In this document: positions 1 to 12,468 of the stretch, piece after piece
Layout: every line of letters begins with the position of its first letter
Position numbering within the stretch: the stretch's first letter is position 1
Assembly (NCBI RefSeq): GCF_033568475.1
Contig: NC_133123.1
Span: forward strand, 136,112,242-136,176,241
Direction: 5' to 3'
From: Henckelia pumila
Lineage: Eukaryota; Streptophyta; Magnoliopsida; Lamiales; Gesneriaceae
DNA: 64,000 bases
Translations under genes and position numbers: made by a program
The notes under the pieces: model-generated
Database searches by the model: none
What the model saw: the letters and a program-made list of their open reading frames with translations, nothing else
Told to the model about the DNA's origin: nothing

Positions 1-286
1 CGTTGCACTGGTCAGTTAAACAGTTATAACTCTTTCGATTAATCCAACATGTAATATAGTTTATTATTCCCTTTTGGAATCAAGTTTGGATCCAGAAAAT
101 TTAGATAGGGCTAGCCACTTGATGTATTTTTGGGTAGGAGATTTAAATCAGTGGGTTTTGTTTGTGTGTGTGAGGGGTGATCACCTCCAATTTACCCGAA
201 TGGATTCACCACTGGTTGGAATGCCATTTGTGTGAACCAATCTCTTATTCTTAAATCTAATTCTTTGTTTCTTCTTATGCCTGCAG

Positions 287-588
287 AAGAAAGAAGCCAG
301 CTAGCAAATAAAATCAAAGGTCTGAGCAGATTAAAAGCAAAATTATTGGTGATAGCCATAGAGCAAAGGACAAATGAGATCAAGCAAATTAAAGGTGATA
401 TCGTGAAGGCTGAATGGGGACAACAAATACGTAACTATGTATTCCATCCATACAAGTTAGTGAAAGATGTACGGACGGGATACGAGACATCAGATATCGT
501 GTCTGTAATGGATGGCGAGTTAGATCCCTTCATAAAAGCTTACCTCAAGTACAAATACAGTGAATCCGTGGCCAACCAGTCCTCCTAA
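287..588 (+). CDS. Organellar peptide chain release factor 2, last exon (partial)
   Basis: About 100 C-terminal residues of a PrfB-family release factor, which ends translation at UGA/UAA codons in chloroplasts or mitochondria. The exon opens after a pyrimidine-rich tract and the acceptor CTGCAG at 281-286; the stop is at 586-588. The visible part has the EERSQLANK helix, the basic RLKAKLLVIA helix and the RF2 hallmark WGQQIRNYVFHPYKLVKD, then TGYETSDI and DGELDPFIKAYLKYKYS. The GGQ and stop-codon-recognition motifs lie in earlier exons outside the window. The tail looks canonical rather than like the divergent PrfB3 type, so a chloroplast PrfB1 (HCF109-like) or mitochondrial PrfB2 is more likely; I cannot separate these. 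Positions 1-286 are intron. The gene converges on the NAC gene, with 269 bp between stops. Confidence 0.88.
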
Positions 589-857
589 TCAAAGGCACCT
601 GTAGATTAAGTTTTTGTTGTACTCTGATCTAAATCTTGTTGCATTGATTGAATAATTTTTTTGTTCTATTTAGCAGTAATTATGAGATCGATTCGCTCTT
701 CCACGTGTTTTCTTTTTGTATCACGGTGACTGATGAACAATCTAATCTTGTAACCTTCATTAATCAGATCAAGGAGTCCAATACAGACAGATAAATTCGT
801 GGCAACTGATAAGTATATATTTAATGTATGAATTACTGTGAAAATACAGAGAAACAG

Positions 858-2217
858 CTACTTTCCGTAAGCCCAAAAGTCCATTTCACTTCTCGGAGTT
901 AGTTGATTGTTTTGGTCAATGCTGCTGGTGGCAGGATCAATTGTCCCCTGGAAGACATGTCCTTTGGGGGAGACCTCATTGTGATTGTGATGATGTGAAT
1001 TGAAAGTAGCAATCACGAGGGGATCCCATTCGTTTAAATTAATGTTATAATCTGATTTGCTGGCAGCTGCAGCTTGACGAGCCGACTGAGCGCACCTCTC
1101 AATCAAAGATGGGTGCATAGAATGAACCTGGTAACCGATGGAGTCTGCTGCTGATGCATGGATTATGTTCTCGCAGTCGTGATCTTTGTAATGGTTACTA
1201 GTACTGCTCATCATTAATTGCTTCTTGTGGTTATTGGAGATGGAGTTCGAAAATTCTAGTTGTGGATATAATTGGTTTAGTGGGGAAGTGGCGGAAACTG
1301 GAATAGCTAGAGCATAATTTGGGTCGCTGCAAAGTTCAACCTCTTCCTGCTGCTGCTGCACGTTATACTGATTCATATTTATCATCATAAGATCACTATT
1401 CGTGAAGAGGGATCGAGATTGCAGGTTGCAGCTGGTAAATGATGTGATGGCAGTACTCATGTTGAGCGGAGCTTCACTGGTATTGCCTGTACTATCCCCG
1501 TCTTTTAACAGGTTCTTCTTCTTGAATACCCGACAAACGACCCATCCATCTTCCTGAAAATGTTCTATATCTTCATTTAGTTAAAAAAGAAAATTACTAT
1601 TTTCCAGGTTCATACAGCATGTGACTTACATTAGTGGACGTGGATTGAGGGTCTTGATGATCATGATGATGAGGATTATCTTCGAGCCGATACTCATGCA
1701 TAATCCAGTCGGTTTTTTGCCCATGCGGAGCTCTACCACGGTAGAACACCAAGGTTTTTCTCATCCCAATCTTACTCAAGTTGTTTCTTATACATTTGTC
1801 TCTGCCGGTGGCTTTCCAGAATCCAGCACTCGTCGCTCTGTTCGTCCGAGAACCGGTTGGATATTTCCTATCCTTGTGACTGAAAAAGTACCAGTCGTTC
1901 TGTGGAGTTGATCCTATCTTACACCTCTCTGCACATTCATATTAATTTGTCCAAGCAAAAAAAGAAAGTACTGAGTAGTACTGATCATTTCATGCATATA
2001 TATAAGAATTAATATTGGTGCATGCGTAAATTCTTACGTACGTACCTTGTAGTTCCCATGGCTCAATCTTATTCAAATCAACTTCTCTGATAACATCCAT
2101 GTCAAACTTCTGAAACGAGACCTTCTTCTTCAAGTAGAAGTGCAGAAGCTCTTCATCTGTTGGGTGGAACCGGAATCCGGGCGGAACTCCACCACGTCCC
2201 GACGACGATGAACCCAT
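858..2217 (-). CDS. NAC transcription factor, BEARSKIN (BRN1/2)-like
   Basis: Plant NAC-domain transcription activator. Three exons join in phase: 2217-2046, 1928-1630 and 1553-858, giving 388 aa. Exon 1 has [20 protein letters not shown] (NAC subdomain A). Exon 2 has [20 protein letters not shown], then [11 protein letters not shown]-type and [18 protein letters not shown] motifs (subdomains C-D). Exon 3 opens with [13 protein letters not shown] (subdomain E). The intron after EPWELQ and that after the DNA-binding core are the usual NAC positions. The sequence is closest to the SMB/BRN/VND clade and most like BEARSKIN, known from Arabidopsis root-cap maturation and release. The C-terminal 230 residues are His/Asn/Ser/Gln-rich, as in NAC activation domains. 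It is not a short NAC or a membrane-bound NTL: no C-terminal membrane segment is seen. Confidence 0.92.
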
Positions 2218-3702
2218 TGTATTAATCTTAATAAAGTTATCTGATTTATATATTATATGGTCTCTATTGAAATTGCATGCATATACTTCACTCGTGCATT
2301 AGCTACAGCGTTACCGTTCATTAGCTTAATTTATTTGTGTGGACAAGGTGGGATTGTATATATATATATATTTGTAGTGTGATCGAAACAAAAAGTTGAC
2401 GGCCGGTGACGCCGCCGTCGGGTCTGCCCTAAAGCTGACGTAAAACGCAAGTCAAAGGAATTCTCGTATTAGTTATTAATACACTTTGTTAATTCATACA
2501 GCTGTGATCCCACGTACATATGCGTACATGATACATACAATTTATTTTATTTTATTTTGAATCTATACATACAATTTATTCAAATTCAATTTCACGCATT
2601 ATAGCATATATCAGATTTAACTTACTTCTATTACAGATTATCTAAATTTGAAATTTATTCTAAAATTATATATTTTAAAGTATATAATTATATGCGTGTA
2701 AGTTAACATACGCGCGGCATGTTAAACCTCAAAATCTTATGATCCTTAAAAATCTATATATATAATTTATATAAAAAAATACAAAACTCTTTAAATTAAC
2801 TGAATACAAACAAAATCATAAAATATAAATTTTCTTTACGTAAATATTTTCTATGAAAGAGTATTTATCGATCAATATAATTATATACAGAGTAATGATG
2901 CTCCAGTGTACGTATTAGTATATTAAAAGTAAAATCTTATTCTCAATTTATTCTATTGTATATCGTAGTTTAACTTATACTGCAACTTTTTATATTAAAT
3001 CTATTAATCGTAAACTACAATAGAAAATTCATATAACACACGCACAAAAAACATTAAAATACAAAACACATGTATCGGGTATATATGGTGTATGTGATAA
3101 AGTTGTAAAGTCAAAACTCAATTGTGTTTTTTAAAGTTTTATAATTACAATTTACAATCTAATTAATATAATTAATGATGCATGCATGAATATATTCATA
3201 TTGTACAATTAATTAAATCCAATTAGGAGCTGTCCCAAGCTAGGGCATGCATACATAAATTAACTGATTGAGTGTACATATTTTGATCAATCGTAAAGCA
3301 AGCTGCTAGGCCAAGGTGGAAAAAATAAGACAGCTGCTAACCTCTTGGAATTATCATTAATAAATTACGTTCAAACTGCATATTAGAACGTAATTATATA
3401 TATAGTGAAAATTAAAGCTAGGGTTACGAGGATATATAACAGTTTCGAGACGACTTCGCCATGGCTCGGGATCTGCACATGTAGGGATATTGACTTTAGG
3501 AAGTTTCAGATTAACAACATTTGATTAAGTTGCAAGCATTAATGTTAATTTATTAGTGTTATATATTAGTTTAAATATCATCTGTATTTAAGTACTAGCT
3601 CAGACATATCAACCATCGTAAAATGAATATATAGCACATATATACGTAGAAATTAATGATCGATACCTAATTTCTTGTGAACTGCGGAGAACATAAAATC
3701 CT

Positions 3703-3782
3703 TTTTTTTTTACCTCTGCGATTGTTATAATCGGGTCTGGAACCGAAGACTTATTGTCTTACACGCTACGAGCCATCGGCTA
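3703..3782 (-). mobile_element. Very short tRNA-type retroposon with target duplication
   Basis: An 80-bp insert flanked by a 16-bp direct repeat with one mismatch (3687-3702 and 3783-3798, consensus GAGAAYATAAAATCCT). On the minus strand it ends in a poly-A run and carries GGTTCCAGACC, close to a pol III B box. The A box is weak. This is the signature of LINE-driven retroposition of a small pol III transcript; it may be a truncated SINE. Confidence 0.5.
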
Positions 3783-4079
3783 GAGAATATAAAATCCTGA
3801 CATATGCAACGTTATTCTCTGGTCACTTTTATTTTTTACTTTTCTCCATTTTGGGTTGAATTTTTGCCCCAAAACATCTCAAATGAGTGCATATGATGAC
3901 CCATTATTGACTCGTGATAAATAGACATTCTATGGTTGATGTTTAAATCAACCCCATATAGAATAAAGATATCAACATATTTAATCTGTTAATTTCCTAA
4001 ATTGGCCCAAGGTATTCCAAATCGGAGTTTGGTAAATTCATTCATTCCGAATGATCAGCCGGTCATGATTTAGAATTTT

Positions 4080-4515
4080 CTTTTTGTTGGAGTGCAATAA
4101 TTGTTTCTATTGGAAGAACGGTCGAACTATGACACTTGATGAGCTGCTGTACTATTTAAAATATTTGAGTTGCACGGTCGAACCATGGCTCTTGGACTGC
4201 GGTACGGTTTAAAATATTTGAGTTGTATCATTACCACCAGCTATAGTTTTGATAAAGCGGCAGACGCTCGGTCTTACAAATAATATCAAAGTCAATTCAT
4301 GGGTTCAATTCTCATTGATTGCAAGGAGTGTAATTATTGGGAGGAAGATTGACGTTCGAGTGCAATAATTTTCTCTGCTGCTGGTAGAGTGGTCGAACCA
4401 TGACGCTTGGGCTGCTGTGCGGTTTAAAAGATTTGGGTTGCAACTTAAAGATTTGAGTTACGTTGAACCATTACCATTAACTATAGTTTTTGGTAAAGTG
4501 ACAAGCGCTCACTGC
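4080..4515. repeat. Two diverged copies of a dispersed repeat unit
   Basis: Two related segments (about 4085-4280 and 4350-4520) share phrases such as TGGTCGAACCATGRC, GCTGCTGTRCGGTTTAAAA, GAGTTGTATCATTACC and AGCTATAGTTTTG. The second ends in AAGTGACAAGCGCTC. They look like decayed copies of one interspersed element arranged head to tail. No coding capacity and no clear ends. Confidence 0.5.
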
Positions 4516-4744
4516 TACAGTTTTTTAAACTATTTTTTGAGGATATATATTTGTTCAAAATCCAAACACACCAGAGTTTTAAAACTAAATCAAAATCAGA
4601 AACTTAACAAAGTTACACAAAATAATTATAATGGTTGCTGTCACACTCATGATCGACTCACGTACGGATTCGTATGGGGGGTTTATTGAGCATGCAATAT
4701 ATACTTGGTTCATATATATGATATATGAATCAAGAACTAGCTAG

Positions 4745-6819
4745 CTAGAGATGAACATTCCACACAGCTGCGTCGCCTTCTCCGCATGCACCGTGCACTT
4801 GTTTCATCTGCTCCACAGAATTGCACACGCCGCTGCATTTCCAATCAAACGAAGCCACACAAAGGTTCCCCGCATCCGACTTCCATTTGCACTCTACGAA
4901 TTAAATACCAAGAGCCGGAGGGGAGTGTTAAAAAAAGAATTTATTTATATAGTCTCGACGACCAATGATCGATAACCATTAATAGATTTACATTGCGAGT
5001 GAGTAATGAGACATGTGAAGTACCTGGAGGAGTTCCACAACACATGGATCGCTCGTCTACATGTTGGACTTCCAAACCAATCAACCAGGAACCCAGCGAA
5101 ACATCCTCGTTCGCGTATCGATGCAATATAGCCCTGTTTATTTGCATACATATATACATAATCCTAGATACGTACACATGATGCATATATATAATATTCA
5201 AAAAGGGTAAGATAATATAATTAACGTAGCATGCCTGCATGACTTACGAATTGATGGAGATATAAGTTGCCAGGTCCTTGGATATGGCATAGATTTGACC
5301 CGTCGCATGCCTGAAATATTTGTTACCTTCTTCCCCAAATTTCAAGAACTCGGGCTCGTGATATTTTAATCCTCTACGCAGAAAAAATAGCCAAATTATT
5401 TATATATATATACTTGTAACTATGCTACCTAAATTATATAAGTGATTAAGATGAATTATGTCAAATTACTTCTGAGATAGCACTGGCCCGGACTTCATGC
5501 AGCCAATGTATATTCTTGGTCTTGATCTGTGCTTCGCAAGCGTGCTCACTAACATTCCTGCAGATAAATAATGTAAGAATTAATTTTAGTGAACATGATT
5601 TAATTACAATATATGTTTTACATAGAATTATAAGTAGTAAGTACCATAAATTAATTAAAATCTCACCTAAATTTACATGAACATCATCGTCCACCTTAAC
5701 ATAAAAATCTGCATCCCAGATTGTGACAGCCCTTGAGAAAAACAACCTGGTTTTCGTGGAAAGCTCGTGATAGCCCTCGACGTGGTCCAGTCGGAAAAAG
5801 TCTCCGTGCTCGGCATCCTCAGCGTCGATGGCTCGATCTAGAACTCCCCCAGGCATGGCACTGTGACCTATCACGAATCGTATAACTATCCCTTTGTTCT
5901 TCTCCAGTTTCTTCAGTTTATCTCCTCTAAGCATCCATGTGTCTCGAAGCGAGTCCCTTCGTTTCTTGCTGCTGAAAGCGGTATTTATTCCTATAACAAC
6001 AAAAGCCTTGCGCGGTGTGGTACTGTGGTTTGATGATGCGGGATATAGTCCATCCACTGTACTCGAAATCTTGCTCGTTCGGGCTGCCGCTAGCTCCATC
6101 TCTAATGTTGATATGGTTTTATCTAGTGCTCTGTTGATTATAATATGCACATATTTACGCATGTTTTTGAATTTTAAATCAAATCCCAGAAAAAAAAAAC
6201 ACATGACTAATAGGTACGTTGCCAAAACTTACTGGATAGCTTCATGTGTCTTCATCACCTCTCCCATGACATCTCTAGACTTCGACTCCACCAATTTCTA
6301 ATTCAAACAAACATGATCTCATCATCCAATATTACGTAAAATCTTTCTAATCAGAGGAAAGAAATTAACAATTACACAGCCAGTGGATAGCGGCAATCGA
6401 TTTATTTTTTTGAAAAAAAAAATAATAAGAAAGGCAAAACTAATCTATATATATATATATGTACTCGCAGGAGTATTTCGTGATACCTATAAGGGCACTA
6501 CCATCATGATAAATCTAAAAGTGATCATTTATCAATACATGCACATATATTGATAAATGTCAACCGTTAGAAGTATGTCAAGGCAGTGCTCTTACGGGTA
6601 GTATCTAACTATTCGTACCCGCATGTGCTCGTGTTCATTAGTAGCAGCATCCAGCTTGTCTTGCAGATGATTATGGGGGATGATATTAGGGATCAAGTGA
6701 TGCGCTGCGTATGATTCGGCATGGCGTGGCCTAGTCTGTGTGGTGAATAATGATCCTGCAAGAAAGCTTGCGAGACAGAAAGCAAAGATAACCTTGGCTG
6801 AAACTGACTTCCCTCTCAT
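4745..6819 (-). CDS. Beta-1,3-galactosyltransferase (GT31, DUF4094 N-terminus)
   Basis: Golgi type II membrane enzyme that moves galactose from UDP-Gal in beta-1,3 linkage, in plants onto N-glycans or arabinogalactan proteins. Seven exons join in phase: 6819-6619, 6297-6233, 6130-5667, 5557-5470, 5373-5248, 5133-5024 and 4893-4745, giving 400 aa, normal for the family. The start [12 protein letters not shown] gives a short cytosolic tail and then a membrane anchor (about residues 9-27). An upstream in-frame ATG at 6885 would add 22 residues and is less typical. Next come the DUF4094 signature [14 protein letters not shown] and [16 protein letters not shown], the GT31 domain with FVIGHS, the metal-binding DDD at residues 236-238 ([10 protein letters not shown]), [20 protein letters not shown] and the Cys-rich tail. 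All key motifs are present, so it should be functional. Confidence 0.93.
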
Positions 6820-6885
6820 TTTCTTGATATTGTTGTTGCTACTGGCACTGCTCAACAACTGCGACGACGAAAAAATCGACACCAT

Positions 6886-7596
6886 CTATGTCAGCAACCC
6901 GACGTCTGCGGTGTGGTTTTCTGCATAAACAACAACTGAATGGGGTATATATATATGAATTCAAAGTCGTGTCCAATTAGTATACCAAGGTAAAAAAAAA
7001 AAAAAAAAAAAATCTAACATGCATATATACTTGCAAATTAGAAATAATGATATCAATTATTAATAAAAAGCTAGCTAGCTTGCTGTATTGAGCAAATGTT
7101 GGTAGCCATAAATTAAAAACTTTGGCTATTAATAGCTATGCATGCAATTGATGGAAGTATATTTTGTAAAACATGTCATGTCGGGAGAGTGTGTGATGTT
7201 GATGGGAGCAATCAAACTCAATGCATCTATGTTATAAGTAAATCAAATTTAATTAAAGAGCCAATTAGAGTTAAGGTAGTACTGGACAAGAATTCATATT
7301 TTTTAGGGTGTAATATTTTCAAATATATATATATATACTAAAAATTCACACAGAATTTACTTTTTTAGGAAAAATTATTAAAATCAATTTATGAGTTGGA
7401 CCATTTCGAATTTTATTATTTTAAGTAGCCAAAATTTGATCTAATTTATATAATAATTATAATTAGTTTTTTTTCCCATCTAATTAGCCTCTTTTTTTTT
7501 TTTTTTTTTTTGGCCTTGGCTAGTCATGTGTTACGAAGAGAAAATACTTCGTAGTATTCGTAAATACTACGAAGAAAAAATTAAACCAAATTTGAA

Positions 7597-7628
<32 letters not shown>

Positions 7629-9300
7629 CATTAAGAATAAATTTTTACTAAAGGATATACACCCAAAATAGCATAATTTATCAGACAAATTGGTATAATT
7701 TAGTTTTTTTTAAAAAAAATAATTAATTAATTTGGTTTGGTTCGATTGGTTGGGGAATTTATCAGATAAAGAGTTTTCTGCTAACTTCTCAACAAATAAA
7801 AGAATATGCAAAGGAATTTTTGTCCAAAATTTTTAAATTGAGAGTGTAAGTAAAACCCACTTTCCCTAATTATAAACATTAATATTCCGTTTGAATAATC
7901 ACTTTAAAAACATTTAAATTATGTGTTCGGATAAGATTTTTGTTTTAAAAAATTTTAAAAATATTTTGTAAAAAAAGTTTTCTCCCGATATGGTTTTTAA
8001 TGATCAATTGAGATGTTTTTTTTAATGTTTACAGAAGTGAAGACAAATGATGAAAATCAAAACATATTACTTTTAAATTGTGTAAAAATTTCAATCAATA
8101 GTTAAGGAAACACATATACATATTTGATCTTATAACAACTTTAAAACATTTTGTAATTAAAAATTTTGTAAAAGCACTTTTATAAAAATATCTTATAAGT
8201 AATTCTATTCTCCAAACATTAGATGGGCACGTTAGGTGGATAGCATAACAAAACTCTAATTCTAATAACGAACATATACCAAAAATGCATTACATTCAAT
8301 AAATTAACAAAAATAACACCTAGCTAGCTAATTAAGCGAGTATCAAATATGGAATTGCCATATGCAATGTCAAGAGGATTCAATCATCTAGTGAACGAAT
8401 GACAGTCATTATTGACTAATAAATGATGATTGAGATCATCCTCACTTAGAAATTTCTCGTCTACAAACAAACCATTCAGATGTGATCTAACTATAATCGC
8501 CTCTAGTGGTGTAATGACATATTACAAAAACCTCTCCAGTACAGAGATCTATGGTTCGAACTTCGGCTAAAAACGAAAAATTTATCAGTATCAAAGAAAA
8601 ATATATAAAAAATTATGTAAACGGAGATTGATTGTATACCTGGTGAAGATGACATGAAAAATCACGAGGATGGGATAATAACAAATGAATGTGAAAAAAA
8701 TGTCACTTTTTTTATATATAAATAGTTTTACAGATACATATAATTGGAAGCAAATTTAGTTTGCTTCATCAAGCATCAGACGTGACACTTGCCTTTTATT
8801 TTATTTTATTTTATGATAAGAAGAAGCAGTGGAGATGAAATTTTAAGGGTACGTTTTGCTTGCAAACGGTGGCAGTTCAATCATGTGGTTCTTATGTTTC
8901 AACAAACTGTGATGCAAATTTCAAATTTCGCTCTAATTTTTTTTTTTTTGTTACATGCTTTCATTTCAATTTTTTTCCCAAAATACAAAAAAGATCATTA
9001 CAATTTGAAATAAATTTTAAGCAAATTAATTAATAGCTCTAATGAATATATTTTGGATTATCTACTGCAAGTAATTAATGTTTTTAATTAATATATGTTG
9101 ATGATAATATAAATATATATTATCACAATTTTTAATTAATCAATTTCAGTTTCAATAAAAATAAATTAAATTAATTTTTTTCATGTTATAATAAAATTTT
9201 AGATGATGCAATTGGTGATAAGTGCATGTTGTGTACCAGCGAAGGGTTAACCTGTCTTAACCATGGACCTTGGACCTTGTTGGGAGGTTAAACGAGGATC
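6886..9300. other. AT-rich spacer upstream of GT31 and WHY2 genes
   Basis: Non-coding. It holds a poly-A run at 6991-7011, an (AT)n microsatellite at about 7597-7625, poly-T at 7493-7511, and a long A/T-rich tract (7860-8230) of the diffuse kind left by decayed MITEs. No gene seen. Confidence 0.6.
8503..8590 (+). repeat. tRNA-like SINE head (Au-like), tentative
   Basis: TAGTGGTGTAATGAC resembles a pol III A box. About 45 bp on, GGTTCGAACTTC matches a B box well (GGTTCGANNC). Their order and spacing fit a tRNA-derived SINE head. I did not find a clear target duplication or tail, so this may be a fragment. Confidence 0.4.
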
Positions 9301-9305
9301 GGAAA

Positions 9306-9385
9306 GGCCCAAAATGGGATTCGGCCCAAATATTATAACATATAATGGAGGCCCAAAATTGACACTATATAATTGGGGGCCCGAA
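9306..9385 (+). promoter_or_regulatory. WHY2 promoter with repeated GGCCCA (site II) motifs and TATA
   Basis: Three GGCCCA hexamers (9307, 9323 and 9350 approx.) plus GGGGGCCCG near 9376 cluster 140-210 bp before the start codon. CACTATATAA at about 9363-9372 can serve as TATA. Site II elements (TGGGCC/T), bound by TCP factors, are known to be enriched in promoters of nuclear genes for organellar and ribosomal proteins, which fits WHY2. Confidence 0.55.
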
Positions 9386-9518
9386 ATGGAGTTTGACAAA
9401 GATTTCGAAGTGCAGTGTCTAGTATACTGTATACTGTCTTTATAAATTCTCCGAGCAACGGAGAGAGAGAGGAGAGGAAATTCAAATTCGAGTCTCAAAG
9501 TTTCTTTGTCTGGTCGCC

Positions 9519-12468
9519 ATGTTCAAGCTGCCGAGGCTGCTTCGGCTCTGCTCAAGGTAATATACCTAAGGAAACCTTCTGCAATCTCAATCCTTCTCAC
9601 TGCGTTTGCTGCTCCATGTTAATCTCTGCGTACTGTTAATTTTCTTTCGAAACTTGAGCTGAGAAGAGTAGCTCATTCAATATCATGTGAGAACCCCTAA
9701 TTTAAGTCGTGGTTTATGGGATGCTTTTTATTTTAGTTGGTCGGTGTAATCTTGCATCGATCTTGGGGTTTATGGTTTTAGGATGAAAGGGTTTACTTTT
9801 GAGAGGATGGTTTGTTTTCCAGTGTAATGGGCCCTTTTATGTTCGTATCCGTAACACAGCCACTCATCCAGATAACATTCGGAAAAATGGGGGGCATTTC
9901 GTTTTGGAGCATCCCAAGTTTAAGCTGGGTGGATAGTGTGAACGTGAGCTGCTTTATTAAGTTTTTTTAGCAACTTTATTTATGTGGGTATGAATATAAC
10001 TAGTTCTAAATATTTTAAAAAGGGTTGTGAATTCGTGTACTCAAGTAGCCAATACATTCTTATATTTGTAAACATGAGTCACTTAGGTGATAGTTTGCCT
10101 TATTTCTTATAGAGGTCGAAGGTGGTGGAAGTTCTAATAACTGGGTCATGCTGGAAGTCTAAATACTTTTGGATTTTACTTTCTGGTTCATCTTAAATAT
10201 TTTATTAAAAATTGATATCGTGGGAGTCACTCCTTTAGTTTAGTAGGTTTTGATGTTCAGTTAGTAGTTAATGAGCAATGTTTTTTTGGCTCTACTGTTT
10301 TGGAAAATAAATGCTTCTCCTGAAGTGATTGTTGTGTCTTGTTTATGGAACAGGGATTCTGTACCCATGAAGGGTTTGTTCCAGGATCCTTCCAATGACT
10401 TCAAACTTTTGCGTAGCATGTCGTCTCAGCCTGGCATGTCCGCGTCTATATCAAGTTCTTTGCGTGATGGTAACGGACGTTTACGTCATAAGTTCAATTT
10501 TTTCTTGTTTACTTTGGTTTAATCCATCTTTCTGGTCATTGTGTTTTGTTTTCTTTCCCTTCAGGAAAGTCCACAGCTAAAATATTCGCCCCCTATTCAA
10601 TTTACAAGGGCAAAGCTGCACTTTCTGCTGACCCTCTTCTGCCAACATTCAGTAAATTAGAAGTACGAAGTCAGATAACTAAATGTTCCTGTTTTATTCT
10701 CCCCATCAAGATCACTATTTTTTCTCTGTAGTTGTATAAAATACTGTATTTTTGGTAGTCTGGAGGTCTTAAAGTGGATCGGCGAGGAGTTATTATGTTG
10801 ACACTGTGGCCTGCTATTGGAGAGCGCAAATATGATTGGGATAAGAGACAGGTAGTTTTTATGATATTTGGTGACTTTGTGATTTCACCCCTTATATCTC
10901 ACCTTAAGTGCCATACGTGGATGTTGTTTTAATATTATGGGCCTTCTCTTACTATTTTAATGTATATTCTAGAAATTTGCCTTGTCAGCGACAGAAGTCG
11001 GATCCTTGATCAGTTTGGGTTCGAAAGATTCCTGTGAGTTTTTCCATGATCCATCAATGCTATCAAGGTTGATTTCCTTGCTTGGTTCTTAATATGAACT
11101 TTTTCATGATATGTTGTTCCCTGTATTTTGACCACATCTGTTTTACCTGATTTATGGTAAGTTTAATTCAGTTGCTTTATCCTCAGTAATGCAGGTCAAG
11201 TTAGAAAGAGCTTATCGATTAAGGCACATGCGGATGGCAGTGGTTACTTCGTTTCCCTAAGTGAGTATCCTCTTCATCATAATGTTGTAACAAATATGAT
11301 ATATTCATGTTTATGAGCATTTTAATTAAGGTCAACTGGGGTTGCATGGTCCTGATCCTCCATGGTAAGTGTGTCAACTCGGTTCTCACGGTCCCGAGTG
11401 AAAATGGCAATAACTGTCAGTACTACTTTTTTTAATCGTGAATTACTGAATATCCTCTGGAAAACCCTATTGACCCTTAACTGTCTCTCTCAATTTTGGT
11501 CTCAGATGTTGTCAACAATACCCTCAAAACGAATGACCGGCTTGTTGTTCCTGTTACCACTGCTGAATTTGCAGTAATGAGAACAGCATTCACCGTAAGA
11601 TGTTAACTTATCAATATTTTTGTTGTTTCTTGGTTTGTATTCTGGTAATTGGAGCCCTTGCATTTTGCAAAGAAAGGTAATTATGATTTCCTTCTGATTA
11701 AGGATGACGCAAATACTCATGCATTTCTTTATTGCTATTAGATCAGATCACTGGCAAACATATCCAAAATCTTTAGTGTTTCCTTTCTGGATCACAGAAC
11801 TTGTATCCTTCCATCGCTATTTTTGGGTTATTAAGAGAGATACAAGTTTTATGGATTGGATTGGTATCTATTGATATTTTCAATCATCAAATGCTAGCTT
11901 GATTTTATTGAAAAAATACCACTAATGAAAGTATGACATATAGAAGAAGACAGTTATTCAATCATTAAATGTTAGCTTTAATGGAACTTTAACTTGTAGC
12001 TGTCCTTTTTAAACGTGTTTTGAGTGTAATAGAAAGGTTAGACATTGTTAGGTTCGATTGTTTCGAGTGTTAAAGAACGAGCTAGAACAAATGAGAAGTA
12101 CTTGATAATTACTGCTAGCTACAGATAAGCATGAAAACTTGTTGACTATATGCATTGAGTAGTGGATCATGAAATTAGCTCTTGATTGTCATAGCCTGTG
12201 GTAGCTTTCACTTGCCTAATTCCAATCGTTCACTGCAACATAAGAAAACTATTAGTTCGTTTGTTAAAGTTATTATTCATGGACACGCTCTCATAGGCCT
12301 GTCCACATCACTCACGCATATATGTGTTTCCCTTTGGTGTTGTGCTTGCAGTTTGCTTTGCCTCATATCATGGGATGGGATAAATATATCAACCAGCATC
12401 GCCAGAGTGCCAATGTGAGTCCACCAAAGGTGGTTCCTGAGTTTATGGATTCAGAGTGGGATAGATGA
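9519..12468 (+). CDS. WHY2: Whirly single-stranded DNA-binding protein WHY2
   Basis: Whirly proteins bind single-stranded DNA without sequence preference as tetramers of tetramers. WHY2 protects the mitochondrial genome against illegitimate recombination. Eight exons join in phase: 9519-9556, 10354-10469, 10565-10662, 10759-10851, 10973-11067, 11187-11260, 11506-11594 and 12352-12468, giving 239 aa. The first 50 residues ([13 protein letters not shown] start, Arg/Ser-rich, no acidic run) look like a mitochondrial presequence. The Whirly domain follows: the conserved KGKAALS at 66-72 needed for higher assembly, [54 protein letters not shown] and [12 protein letters not shown]. The tail ends [11 protein letters not shown], the WHY2 type with aromatic and acidic residues. 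It converges on the phytolongin gene. Confidence 0.96.

Larger units (their letters stand above)
2218..4744. other. AT-rich spacer between NAC promoter and galactosyltransferase 3' end
   Basis: Non-coding, very AT-rich. The part nearest 2218 is the NAC upstream region, with a GTTGAC W-box-type core at 2394-2399 and an inverse TTGAC core near 2451. A mini retroposon (3703-3782) and a diverged repeated segment (4080-4515) lie inside. No credible gene seen. Confidence 0.6.

Noticed and set aside
3703-3782. A functional tRNA gene
   Set aside because: The B-box match is imperfect and no acceptor-stem pairing or anticodon arm could be built; poly-A and target duplication show a retroposon.
4751-4975. 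Plus-strand open frames over the last galactosyltransferase exon
   Set aside because: Shadows of the minus-strand exon, which carries the conserved Cys-rich GT31 tail.
8789-9013. Open frame of 74 codons in the WHY2 upstream spacer
   Set aside because: A/T-rich low-complexity translation with poly-Phe, no homologue recognised and no splice context.
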